From the NCBI GenBank assembly GCA_029582165.1, contig CM055883.1:23835501-23899500 (forward strand): DNA of 64,000 nt, given 5' to 3'. The position numbers and the translations under genes were made by a program. The DNA is from Portulaca oleracea. Taxonomy: Eukaryota > Streptophyta > Magnoliopsida > Caryophyllales > Portulacaceae. This document shows, piece after piece, positions 1-10,636 of the stretch. Under the pieces are notes generated by a model, which did not search any database, was not told the DNA's origin, and saw only the letters and a program-made list of their open reading frames with translations. Each line of letters opens with the position of its first letter. Within the stretch, counting starts at the first letter, position 1.

Positions 1-964
1 AGATATCCCACAAAACAACCCACTCCCCCACAAAAACAACCCCCAGCTCCTCAAAAAACCCCGAACCCCAAACCCCATTGCTACTGATGACAGGAGATGT
101 TTCAGATGTCAAGGACTAGGGCACATAGCTTCAGAATGTCCTAATAAGAGAGTGGCGACCTTGGCTGATTATCAAGCTTCATGGTTTGCTGAACCTGAAG
201 TTGAGGAGGAAGAGGAAGTACATCCAGAGGGAGAGTTGCTTGATCCTGTGTATGATGATGTAGAGGAAGGTCCTGATGAAGGAGAGGTATTGGTGATAAG
301 GAGAGCTCTTAGTAGTACTTCTGTGGAGACAGGACAGGAACAAAGAGAAGCCTTGTTTCGTACAAGATGCACTGTGAAAGGGAAGGTCTGCTCTATTATT
401 GTAGATGGTGGCAGCTGTACAAATGCAGCTTCACAGGAAATGGTGGAGAAGTTGCAGCTGGAGACTTCATCACATCCAGCGCCCTATTCTATTCAGTGGC
501 TGAAATCTAGCAGAGGCATTCCTATCACAGAAAGGTGTTTGGTGAGTTTTTCAATAGGTAAATCATATCATGATTCTGTTTGGTGTGATGTCTTGTCGAT
601 GGATGCATGTCATTTGTTGTTGGGAAGGCCTTGGATGTTTGATAGGTCTGTACAACATGATGGGAGGGCCAACACTTATACCTTGGTGGTGAACCACAAG
701 AAAATAACTTTAACCCCACTCAAACACACCCAGCCCACAAAGAACCTTTACCTTGAGCTTACCCTTGATCTTTTACTAGCTGCTGAGCATCATGAGTTCA
801 GTGCTTGTAAGGATCTCGTCCTATTATCCCCTGATGAACCACAAACCCCACAAAATAACGATCCCCTACTTGTCCCACTCCTGGAAGAGTATGCATTTCT
901 ATTTCCAGATAAGATGCTTGCTCCCAGGATTGCCCCCCAAGAGAGATATCCAGCACAAGATTGA
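1..964 (+). pseudogene. gag nucleocapsid and protease of element I
   Basis: The window opens inside a proline- and glutamine-rich gag tail. A CCHC zinc knuckle (C-X2-C-X4-H-X4-C, in the context RCFRCQGLGHIASECP) lies at about 95-142 and would bind the genomic RNA. An acidic linker follows, then the protease core at about 365-640. The catalytic loop reads DGGS where the sister copies read DSGS or DSGR. A frameshift near 917 ends the frame at 964, while the RT sequence continues in another frame. It is non-functional as it stands. Confidence 0.8.
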
Positions 965-1864
965 TCTACTTCCACGATCAGTCTTGCCAAACAAACCTGC
1001 TTATAGGATGGCCCCAGCAGAAACTGCAGAGATTCAAAGGCAAGTGGATGATCTTCTCAGCAAGGGAATGATTAGGGAGAGCCTAAGTCCATGTGCAGTA
1101 CCAGCTCTATTGGTTCCTAAGAAAGATGGTAGCCAAAGGATGTGTATATACTGTAGAGCTATAAACAATATCACAATCAAGTACATGTTTCCAACACCTA
1201 GACTTGAAGATCTTCATGATGAACTCCATGGGTCTCAGGTGTTTTCCAAGATGGATTTTAGAAGTGGCTATTATCATATCAGGATTTATGAAGCTGATGA
1301 ATGGAAGACAACATTTAAAACAAAGGGAGGTCTATTTGAATGGCTTGTAATGCCCTTTGGTCTTACAAATGCTCCTTCTACATTCATGAGGCTTATGAAC
1401 CAGGTACTGAAGCCTTTGATTGGAAGTTGTGTACTTGTCTATTTTGATGATATTTTGGTTTATAGTAAGACAGAAGCAGAGCATCAACAGCATTTGAAGC
1501 AAGTGATGGATATTCTGTCTAAGGAGAAGCTTTACGGAAATTTGAAGAAGTGCCAGTTCTTTACTGGCCAAGTTATTTTTCTTGGCTATATAGTATCTGC
1601 TCATGGCATTCAAGTTGATCAGAAGAAGATCAAGCCCATTCAAGAGTGGCCTACCCCCAATTCTATTCAGCAAGTAAGGAGTTTTCATGGGTTAGCTTCA
1701 TTTTATAGAAGGTTTGTGAAGAATTTCAGCACTATTATGGCACCCATGACTGAAGTTATCAAAGGAAAGTCTTTTCATTAGACTCCAGCAACACAGAGGT
1801 CATTTGAACAGATCAAAGAGAAGCTTACAACAGCACCAGTTCTTGCTTTGCCTAGCTTTTCTAA
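918..1864 (+). pseudogene. Reverse transcriptase and start of RNase H of element I
   Basis: This encodes the RT of a Ty3/gypsy polyprotein. The fingers and palm motifs are visible: [10 protein letters not shown], the first catalytic Asp in KMDFRSGYY, the [11 protein letters not shown] block, and the catalytic YFDDILVYS at about 1440. The connection and RNase H start follow ([16 protein letters not shown] near 1680). A stop at 1779-1781 interrupts the frame at the RNase H boundary, and the homology ends at 1864 at the LTR of element II. It has no start codon of its own; it is read from the gag-pol frame. Confidence 0.85.
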
Positions 1865-3209
1865 TGATGGAGACCATCCTGAAGAACAGCAAGCAGCAGC
1901 AGCTCCATCAGCAAAGCAGGTATCCAAGGGAACTTCACCAGCATTTGCAGCAGTAGCACAAGGAGTAGTTCATGTTGTTTCACACGACTCAAAAGCAAGG
2001 GAAGCAATTCCAGCAGAAATGGCAGGTTTCCAAACCCCAGCAGAAACAGCATGCCATTTTGAAGTTCAATCATTCAGAAGGAGAATCACAGCACCCACAG
2101 TAGTCACCAAGCCATCCACAACATCCATCCAAGCTTGTTACACACTTGTGAAATAAGTCTTCGCAACCACAGCCACTCAGCCCATCAGCATTGGTCACTC
2201 AAACCAAGTTCAGTTCCCAACAGCAGCAGTCCAAGCAGCAGTCTTTCTCAATATCATATCTCTTGATTGAGGAAGATTCAACCAAGGTTTCCTAGGAGTT
2301 TTTTGTTCTATGTCATGCCATTTTCAAGTACAAGTCAAGTCCCAACATGTTCGAGCATGGCATCAGCAAGTTTCACAAGCCAGAACAAGCAATCCCAACA
2401 GGGTTGTTTGTTATCAGATTTTCCAGAACCCCAGTTCCGTGGCTATGTCTTGTGCGTTCTGTCCATAGGGGTTGTTTTGGTCTTTCCATCATAATATTAA
2501 CCTATTGAGATTACTTCCAAGTTAACATTGGCGTGAGAATCACCTCAGTAAAACAATATTTACCCCCTAGAGAGGAAAGCCTCTCATTGGTCCATTTTGC
2601 CACTCTTTTGGCCTTTGGTCCAATTAGAACTTAGCTAAGTATTTTCCTTTTTATTTCCTTACAAGTTGTACTCGAGATCATTGTTGTGTAATCAGTTGTA
2701 TTAGTATTAAAGCTTTGTAGCTTAGATTAGACCAAGGAGATTAGGAAGAAGCTTATGCTTAAGCAGCTGCTAATCAAACTATTAGTTTTCTTCATATTCT
2801 GAAGTTTTCCATCAATGAAAGACATCTCAGTGTTCATTCAATAGTATTCTCGAGTGTCTTAGTACCTCTGAAAGTTTGTGAGTGTCCTATAACTCTCAGT
2901 CCTTGGTTAAATCAGCTCTTGTCACTGGAATTTGGCAAACATCAAGCAAGTGTCAGCTGTGCTTGATCATCCATGCTTTGGTGTGTTTGTACAGACATGA
3001 ATGTGAGAGTCCTTTGCCCTTGAATACAGTTTTGGTGTTTCTGTATCGACTGTAAGCAAGCATATCTTTTATATTATGTATTGGATTATCTTCTATTCCA
3101 GCTAATTGCTTTCAAACAGTTATTGTGATTCAAGCATTCAGCTATGTATGTGTGATTGTATGGTGTATTCTAGTTCAATACTCTGATCTTAGTGAGTTAG
3201 CATACATCA
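1865..3209 (+). repeat. 5' LTR of element II
   Basis: The LTR starts TGATGGAGACC and ends CATACATCA, giving TGATG...CATCA inverted termini. A PBS begins three bases after its end. A second copy of the same LTR lies at 62626-63784, and the two align along most of their length with scattered substitutions. The first 200 bases are rich in CAG/CAA-type triplets. The candidate target duplication (TCTAA before 1865) cannot be tested because the 3' end of the element is missing. Confidence 0.82.
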
Positions 3210-3212
3210 TCT

Positions 3213-3224
3213 TGGTATCAGAGC
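3213..3224 (+). promoter_or_regulatory. Primer binding site for initiator tRNA-Met
   Basis: TGGTATCAGAGC is the usual complement of the 3' end of plant initiator tRNA-Met. It lies three bases after the LTR end, the normal spacing. It would prime minus-strand DNA synthesis. Confidence 0.9.
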
Positions 3225-3265
3225 ATTGTGTTCTATCTTGGAGTGTGTTGCTTGTTGTAGTTGAG

Positions 3266-4984
3266 ATGGCCGGAACTAGTAAAACACCACAGGAAGTCCT
3301 AGAACAGACTTTGAAAGAAAAAGAAGAAGTAGAGCAGAAATGAAATTCTTGAGTGAGCAATTGCAGTATTATATGAGACTGCATAGAAATGTGTTAAATA
3401 GGGAGACTGATGAAGAGATGGAAGAGGGAGTAGGTGAGAATCCTTTTAGTATGACAGGAAGAGGAGGTGGAGGTCCTAGGCCTACACACAGAAGGAGGAG
3501 AAGAGTTAGGAGATCACCTAGCATCAGTGAACCAGAAGAAAATAGTGAGATGGAAGAAAGGAGGGAAGATATGAGGATAGAAAAGTTGGATTTCAAGATT
3601 GATATACCTGAGTGTGCAGGGGAGTTAGATCCTGATGTTTTCATAGATTGGTTCCAGACAGTAGAAAGAGTTTTTGACTTAAAGGAGATTTCAGAAGAGA
3701 ACAAGGTGAAGTTAGTAGCCTTAAAACTAAAGAAATATGCTTCTACTTGGTGGACTAATTTGTAGAGAAGGAGAATGGAGATTGGGGAAGACAGGGTGAG
3801 CACCTGGAATGAAATAAGACAGAAGATGAAAGAGAAGTTCCTTCCAGAAAACTATATGAAGGAAAACTATTTCAAGTTACAGCATTTTGTGCAGGGAAGA
3901 AAGTCTGTGGAAGACTACACAAAGGAACTTGAGCACTTGCTTTGGAAGTGTAATATGCAAGAAAATGAAGTGCAAACTTATATCAGGTACCTTGCAGGTT
4001 TGAATGAAGGGATCAGGAATGTTGTTGAGTTACAGGTTTATGATTCACTTGATGAGTTAAGCTCATTAGCTCATATAGTGGAACAACAGAAGAAGGCCAG
4101 AGTGAAGGAGTACAGCAACAGATACCCAGCCAAACCTTATCCACCAGCCAAGCCAAACCCTTACAAGCCTTACAATCCCCCACAAAGAACTTATCCACCC
4201 CCACCACCACCTCAAGCCAGGAATCCAGCCCTAAGACCCCCATAAAATCATCCACAAAATCCCCCACAAAGAACCCCAGCCCCTATCAGCAGAACCTACT
4301 CAGAAAGAAGATGTTTCATGTGTCAAGGACTAGGGCACATTGCCTCAGAATGTCCAAACAAGAGAATGGTTGCTCTTGCTGAGTACCAAGCAGCTTTGTT
4401 TATTGATCCTGAATATGTGCAGGGAGAAGAACAGGAGTATGAATAGCCTTAGCATGATCCATTTTATGATGATGATGTTGTAGAAGAAGGTCTAGATGAG
4501 GGAGAGATGCTTGTGATTTGAGAGTTCTGAGTAGCTCAGCAATGGAAGAAGTAGAAGAGCAGAGGGAAAATATCTTTCATACAAGGTGTGCCATTGGAGG
4601 GAAGGTATGCTTTATGATTGTAGACAGTGGGAGATGTACCAATGCAGCCTCCAGCACCATGGTGAAGAAGCTAAGCTTGGCAACCGAGCCCCATCCAACT
4701 CCATACACCAATCAGTGGCTCAGCTCAGGGAAAGGTATCCAAATTTCTACTAGATGCCTTGTTGGTTTTTCAATTGGTCAATCATACAAAGATGAGGTCT
4801 GGTGTGATGTATTGCTTATGGATGCATGTCATTTGCTTTTGGGTCGACCTTGGTTGTATGATAGATCAGTGAGTCATGGTGGTAGAGCTAATACATATAC
4901 CCTTACCATGAACCACAAAAAGATCATTGTTACCCCCATGAAACCCTCACAGTTAGCCAAAAAATCCAAAAACCTATGTCTTAT
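3266..4984 (+). pseudogene. gag-nucleocapsid-protease, first copy in element II
   Basis: Gag begins at ATG 3266 (MAGTSKTPQEVLEQ). It shifts frame near 3340, has a stop at 3763-3765, resumes at 3775 and stops again at 4243-4245. The frame then crosses the zinc knuckle at about 4310-4357 (C-X2-C-X4-H-X4-C intact, RCFMCQGLGHIASEC). The protease region at 4518-4984 has the loop DSGR. Features are an Arg-rich patch (HRRRRRVRRSP), a capsid core and a Pro/Tyr-rich linker. The copy ends inside the protease domain at 4976-4984, where the sequence jumps back to the gag start of a second copy. Confidence 0.82.
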
Positions 4985-7312
4985 ATGAGATTGCATAGAA
5001 ATAAGTTAAATAGGGAGACTGATGAAGAGATGGAGGAAGGAGATGGTGAGAATCCTTTTAGTAGGACAGGAAGAGGAGGTCGAGGTCCTAGGCCTGCACA
5101 CAGAAGAAGGAGAAGAGTTAGGAGATCACCTAGGATCAGTGAACCAGATGAAAACAGTGAGATGGAAGAAAGGAGGGAAGACAGGAGGGTGGAGAAGCTA
5201 GATTTCAAGATTGATATACTTGAATATGCAGGGGAGTTAGATCCTGGTGTTTTCTTAGATTGGTTATAGATAATAGAAAGGGTTTTTGACTTGAACGAGG
5301 TTTCAGAAGGGAATAAGGTGAAGTTAGTAGCCTTAAAACTTAAAAAATATGCTTCTACTTGGTGGAGGGAAGACAGGGTGAGCACCTGGAATGAGATGAG
5401 GCAAAAGTTGAAAAATAAGTTCCTTCGAGACAACTACATAAAGGAAAACTACTTTAAACTACAGCATTTGGTGCAGGGAAGCAAATCTGTGGAGGACTAT
5501 ACTAAAGAATTTGAACACTTACTTTGGAAGTGTAATATGCAAGAAAATGAAGTGCAGACCTATGTGAGATACCTTGCAGGTTTGAATGAAGGAATCAAGA
5601 ATGTTGCTGAGCTGTAGGTTTATGATTCACTTGATGAGTTAAGCTCTTTAGCTCATAAAGTGGAGCAACAGAAGAAGGCTAGAGTGAAGGAGTACAGCAA
5701 CAGATACCCAGCCAAACCTTATGCCCCAGCCAAGCCAAATCCTTACAAACCTTACAATCCCCCACAAAGAACCTACCCACCTCCACTCCCACCTCAAGTC
5801 AGATATCCAACCTCAAGACCACCTCAAAACCAGCCACAAAATCCCCCACAAAGAACCCCAGTCCCTATCAGCAAAACCTACCCAGAAAGAAGATGTTTCA
5901 GGTGTCAAGGACTTGGGCACATTGCCTCAGAATGTCCAAACAAGAGGATGGTTACTCTTGCTGAGTACCAAGCAGCCTTGTTTATTGACTCTGAATATGT
6001 GCAGGAAGAAGAACAAGATTATGAGGAGCCTGAACATGACCCAGTCTATGACGATGCTATAGAGGAAGGTCCAGATGAAGGAGAAATGTTGGTAATCAGG
6101 AGAGTTCTGAGTAGCTCAGCAGTAGAAGAAGCAGAAGAGCAGAGGGAGAATATCTTTCATACAAGGTGTACCATTGGAGGGAAAGTGTGCTCTGTGATTG
6201 TTGACAGTGGGAGCTGTACCAATGCAGCCTCTAGCACCATGGTGAAGAAGCTAAGCCTGGCAACCAAGCCCCAACCAGCTCCATACACCATTCAATGGCT
6301 TAGCTCAGGGAAAGGTATCCAAATCTCTACTAGATGCCTTGCTAGCTTTTCAATTGGTCAATCATACAAGGATGAGGTCTGGTGTGATGTTTTGCCAATG
6401 GATGCATGTCATTTGCTTTTGGGTCAACCTTGGTTTTATGATAGATCAGTGAGTCATTGTGGTAGAGCTAATACATATATCCTTACCATGAACCACAGAA
6501 AGATCATTCTTACCCCCATGAAACCCTCACAGTTAGCCAATAAATCCAAGAACCTATGTCTTGAACCCAGTCTTGATGTGTTGCTTTTATCTGATCATCA
6601 TGAATTTAGCACACAAAGAGACTTGATCCTTTTAGACCTTGAAGAATCCCCAGCCCCACAAAATGACCATCCCTTATTCCTACCCTTGCTTCAACAGTTT
6701 CAGCATGTGTTTCCTGAAGAAATGCCACCTGGTTTGCCACCTAAAAGGGATATCCAACACAAAATTGACCTAGTGCCTGGATCAGTGTTGCCTAATAAGC
6801 CATCTTATAGGATGACACCAGCAGATACTAATGAGATACAGAGGCAAGTGGCTGAATTGTTGGGAAAAGGCATGATTAGGGAAAGTATAAGTCCATCTGC
6901 ATTGACAGCCTTGTTAGTGCCTAAGAAAGATGGAAGCCAGAGAATGTGCATAGATTGCAGGGCTATTAACAAGATCACAATCAAGTATCGGTACCCTATA
7001 CCTAGGCTTGAAGATATGTTGGATGAGTTACATGGGTCAGCAGTCTTTTCTAAGATTTATTTGAGAAGTGGTTATTACCAGATAAGGATCTATGAGGGAG
7101 ATGAGTGGAAGACAGCATTCAAAACCAAGAGAGGTTTGTTTGAATGGCTGGTCATGCCCTTTGGCCTGACTAATGCTCCATCTACATTCATGAGACTCAT
7201 GAATCTGGTCCTGAAACCACTCATAGGCAAGAGTGTTGTTGTGTACTTTGATGATATTCTTGTCTATAGCAGGTCTGAGCAAGAGCATGTCCAGATTTGC
7301 AGGAAGTTTTAG
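4981..7312 (+). pseudogene. gag-protease-RT, second copy in element II
   Basis: This repeats the gag block from MRLHRNKLNRETDEEMEEG onward and then continues into pol. The capsid region at 4981-5617 is interrupted by stops at 5267-5269 and 5615-5617. A long open stretch, 5660-7312, holds the zinc knuckle (RCFRCQGLGHIASEC, about 5900), the protease loop DSGS (about 6205) and RT with the YFDD motif (about 7245). The first RT catalytic Asp is replaced by Tyr (KIYLRSGYY, about 7055), so this RT is predicted dead even where open. A frameshift at about 7290 separates it from the thumb region. Confidence 0.85.
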
Positions 7313-7904
7313 AGATTTTGAGCAAGGAGCAGTTGTTTGGAAATCTCAAGAAGTGTCACTTCTTTACATCACAAGTGAACTTCTTGGGGTACATTGTCAC
7401 AGCAACAGGTATTCAGGTTGATGAGGAGAAGATTCAAGCTATTAGGAGGAGCTTTCATGGCCTGGCTTCATTCTACAAAAGATTTGTCAAAAATTTCAGC
7501 ACCATTCTGGCACAATGACTGAAGTTGTGAAAGGAAAGTCCTTTATTTGGACAACAGCAGCCCAGAAAGCCTTTGAAGAAGTCAAGGAGAGGCTGACTTT
7601 AGCCCTAGTTCTAGCACTACCCATCTTCAGCAAAGTTTTTGATGTAGAATGTGATGCTTCAGGTGTTGGCATAGGAGTAGTGCTGACACAAGAGGGCAAG
7701 CTAGTTGCCTACTTCGGTGAAAAGTTGAATGATGCCAAGAAGAAATATAGCACATATGATAAAGAGTTCTATGCCATCATTAGAGCTCTTCAACACCGGA
7801 GGCACTACCTTATTGGAGAAGAGTTCATACTTCACAGTGATCATGAAGCTTTGAAGTTCATTCAAGGGCAACACAAGCTCAACACCAAGCATGCTGCTTG
7901 GGTC
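7297..7904 (+). pseudogene. RT thumb and RNase H of element II
   Basis: This continues pol after the frameshift: the thumb ([18 protein letters not shown]), then RNase H at 7515-7904 with [21 protein letters not shown] and HSDHEALKF motifs carrying the acidic residues. The join at 7440-7450 lacks about a dozen residues that element I has between the thumb and FHGLASF, and another frame change occurs at about 7515. Homology ends at about 7905. Integrase is absent. Confidence 0.8.
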
Positions 7905-7905
7905 G

Positions 7906-8576
7906 AGTACACGCCAGTGCGATAACAGGTTGCAAAAGCGCATGAACGCGAGGTTCAATATCTTTCTTGAACTCCAGTAGCTGGCCGCCCCAGCTAAGAC
8001 CTGTAATCATCACGAAGCCAAAAGGAGTAAGCATCATCTCCCCAACTGGGAGGTGAAACGAGTTCGTGTTATCCCAGAAATGTTCCACGATAGCTCGGCC
8101 GTATGTCCTCTTGTTGCTACGGATCTTCCATGCCCTTAAGCAGTCTAGAAAAGGGCTAAAACCAGCATCCCTCACGACACTCGAATAAAATGCACCCACA
8201 TTCGCATGGAAAGACAAGGTTATTACACCCTGAATACTCACACATGCCTTGAAGGAGTCTTCCTACAATAAGGTCAATGGAAGAAAGGTACTTCAAGCAA
8301 AATTCAGGGTAACTAAGGTTGCTTTAGGATTCAACTTAAAGTACTGCAGTAAATAGCATGCAAAGCAACTGCAAAGGTGAAACATGCTATATGAAGTCCG
8401 GAGGAACATACCGAGTCATGAGAATGAAAGAACCATGCATGCTCATCTTGGCGAAAGACCAACTGAGCCGGAATGAAGTCCCTGCTACGATACTCCCGCT
8501 GCACCGTCCTTACGTATGGACGCTCTTGAACCACTGGTTGAGTAGCACGTCTGCGTCCCCTCCGAAAGAAATTCAT
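7906..8576 (-). pseudogene. Plant mobile domain (PMD) gene fragment, two exons
   Basis: Exon 1 runs 8576 to 8412 (55 codons, MNFFRRGRRRATQPV...) and ends at a GTATGT donor. The intron is 8411-8263, with acceptor TTGTAG. Exon 2 starts at 8262 in phase 0 and continues to about 7906. It contains the PMD signature region (FHANVGAFYSSVVRD, then WDNTNSFHLPVGEMMLTPF and LSWGG), typical of the TE-associated PMD family (aminotransferase-like, PP7 long-form-like annotations). The gene is cut off where element II begins, so about two thirds of the domain is missing. The preserved splice sites suggest a recent fragment. Confidence 0.72.
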
Positions 8577-9370
8577 AATCTTGCGAAGAAATTCAAAAAC
8601 ACTCAAAATTTTCTGGAGAGAGAATGGGAAGCCAAGATGCAAAGCTCGGATTTGGAATGATGAAGTAGCGCCGAGCTTGAACCCCATTTATAGGCAAAAT
8701 GAGTGAGCTCTCACTGCCACGTGTCAGCTCATCACTGGTTCCCAGTAGAGGTCGATCGGCCTACAAGACCAAACACAATAATTGCGTTGAATGGTCTCCT
8801 GCATGGCCTGCAAAAGCTGCATCGTACGAGCCAAAAGATTGTTTCCCAAAAGCGTAGGTCGGTCGGTCGGCCTTGGGAAAGGAATAGCCTTTGTCTTCTT
8901 CCTCCTTTGTCATTTTCCCAATAGCATGCATCTTCCCAAAGCCATGCATGGTCAAGCACAAGGCACGCCCAACAAGAAGAGTGTGATCCTTTCAAGGATC
9001 GAAGCATCCATTCCCCAAAAGGGAACAAGTCCCAATGGCTATATAGCCGCAACCTGAGGTAAGTTTCTCGGATCAAAATTTAAAATTCATCAGGACTGAC
9101 GAAAACTATTTTCGTATTTTGCATGAAAATAAGGGCCACGATCAGTGAAGTCCCTCGACATTGAATTGTCATCGTCATCATCACAGTCATGATCATCATC
9201 AATCCAGAGCCATCGGCAGAGTTTCAGTGAAATATTATTCCTGAAATGTGTAATTAAAATTCCTTAAAGGATCTTTTTCAAATGTTCAAACCCCAGCACA
9301 AATCACTGAATCACACCCCAATCCAATGTGGACGTTCGGAAGCCCAAACGACGAGGAAAAATGTCCACAA
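8577..9370. other. No gene recognised; 5' flank of the PMD fragment
   Basis: The stretch lies between the PMD fragment and element III. Several short open frames overlap on both strands, with no recognisable domain. It probably holds the upstream region of the PMD fragment (to about 9075) and unassigned, moderately AT-rich sequence. I see no terminal repeats marking an insertion. Confidence 0.4.
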
Positions 9371-10337
9371 CGGCAAGTTGATGAGCTTCTAGCAAAGGGA
9401 ATGATCAGGGAAAGCCTCAGTCCTTGCGCCGTCCCTGCTCTACTGGTCCCTAAGAAAGATGGAAGCCAACGCATGTGCATTGATTGTAGAGCCATCAACA
9501 AGATTACTATCAAGTACAGGTTTCCTATTCCTCGACTTGAAGATTTATTGGATGAGCTCTATAGTGCCCAAGTCTTTTTAAAGAGTGATCTACGAAGTGG
9601 GTACTACCAGATTCGAATTCAAGAAGGGGACGAATGGAAGACAGCATTCAAAACCAAGGGAGGTATATATGAATGGTTAGTCATGCCTTTTGATCTAACT
9701 AATGCACCATCTACTTTTATGAGATTGATGAACCAAGTTTTGAAGCCCCTTATTGGCAAGTGTGTTGTCGTCTACTTTGATGACATACTTGTGTATAGCA
9801 AGACTGAAGAGGATCACGCCAACCATCTTATATCAGTCTTGGATATTTTGGCTCACGAGAAGCTCTCGGCAACCTAGCCAAGTGTCACTTCTTCACCAAC
9901 AAAGTAGTCTTTCTTGGCTACGTATTCTCAGCTGATGGCATCCAAGTTGATGAAGAAAAGGTCAAAGCTATCAAGGAGTGGTCTACGCCTGCCAGTATTC
10001 ACGACATCAAAAGCATCCACGACTTGGCCTCTTTCTATAGGAGGTTCGTGAAGAATTTCAGTGCTATTCTAGCACCTATGACCGAGCTATTGAAATCAAA
10101 AGAGTTCTCATGGACACCAGCAGCTCAACAGGCGTTCGAAATTGTAAAGGAGAAGCTCTGCATCGCCCCTATGCTAGCCCTACCTAGCTTTGATAAGAAG
10201 TTTGAAGTTGAATGTGACGCCTCTGGAGTTGGAATTGGAGTTGTATTATCTCAAGAAGGTTGACCTTTGGCCTACTACAGTGAGAAACTCAATGATGCAA
10301 GAAGGAAGTATAGTACTTGTGACAAAGAGTTCTATGC
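9371..10337 (+). pseudogene. Reverse transcriptase and RNase H start of element III
   Basis: RT begins abruptly at [17 protein letters not shown], without the upstream linker. The first catalytic Asp (KSDLRSGYY, about 9588) and YFDD (about 9776) are intact. A one-base lesion at about 9865 shifts the frame, and the thumb resumes as [14 protein letters not shown]. The ORF at 10024-10263 crosses into RNase H ([13 protein letters not shown]) before a stop at 10261. Coding homology continues to KEFYA at 10337, where a MITE interrupts it. Confidence 0.82.
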
Positions 10338-10339
10338 TA

Positions 10340-10634
10340 CTCCCTCCGTTCCATATTAATTGACACATTTAAAAAAAATTCACATACCAAGGTTTAACTA
10401 AAAAAACTACCCTAATAATTAAATAATATTATTTTCCAAGGTGTTTTTTCGGATATCAAGCTATAGGTAGTGAGAGAATGTGAGTAGGAGTAGTTTTTAT
10501 TTATTGAAAAAGTAAAAAGTTAACATAATTATTAAAGTTAAAATAATTAAATTAGGTATTGGAAATGGAAAGTGACAATTATTTTGGAACAAAAAAAGTT
10601 AGTTTAAGTGTCAATTAATATGGAACGGAGGGAG
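10340..10634. mobile_element. Stowaway-like MITE in RNase H of element III
   Basis: This 295-bp AT-rich element begins CTCCCTCCGTTCC and ends with its inverted complement. By eye the two termini match perfectly for 27 bases. TA dinucleotides flank it at 10338-10339 and 10635-10636. The terminal CTCCCTCCGT and the TA target are hallmarks of Stowaway (Tc1/mariner-derived) MITEs. The RNase H reading frame is continuous across the site if the MITE and one TA are ignored, so it inserted after element III did. It encodes nothing. Confidence 0.93.
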
Positions 10635-10636
10635 TA

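Larger units (their letters stand above)
1..1864 (+). mobile_element. Ty3/gypsy fragment (element I), interrupted in RNase H
   Basis: The internal part of a Ty3/gypsy retrotransposon enters from the left edge: a gag nucleocapsid zinc knuckle, a retropepsin-like protease, reverse transcriptase (RT) and the first residues of RNase H, in the standard Ty3/gypsy order. The reading frame is broken at least twice. At 1865 the sequence changes abruptly from RNase H into the start of an LTR with the TG dinucleotide. I infer that element II inserted here. The rest of element I is not seen downstream, because element II is itself cut short. Confidence 0.88.
1865..7905 (+). mobile_element. Ty3/gypsy retrotransposon (element II), 3'-truncated
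   Basis: This is a plus-strand element: 5' LTR (1865-3209), primer binding site, gag start, gag-protease block, a second gag-protease block, RT and RNase H. Homology stops at about 7905, where PMD sequence on the other strand begins, so integrase and the 3' LTR are lost. Several stops and frameshifts make it inactive. It belongs to the same family as element I, since the nucleocapsid, protease and RT motifs match almost residue for residue. Confidence 0.85.
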
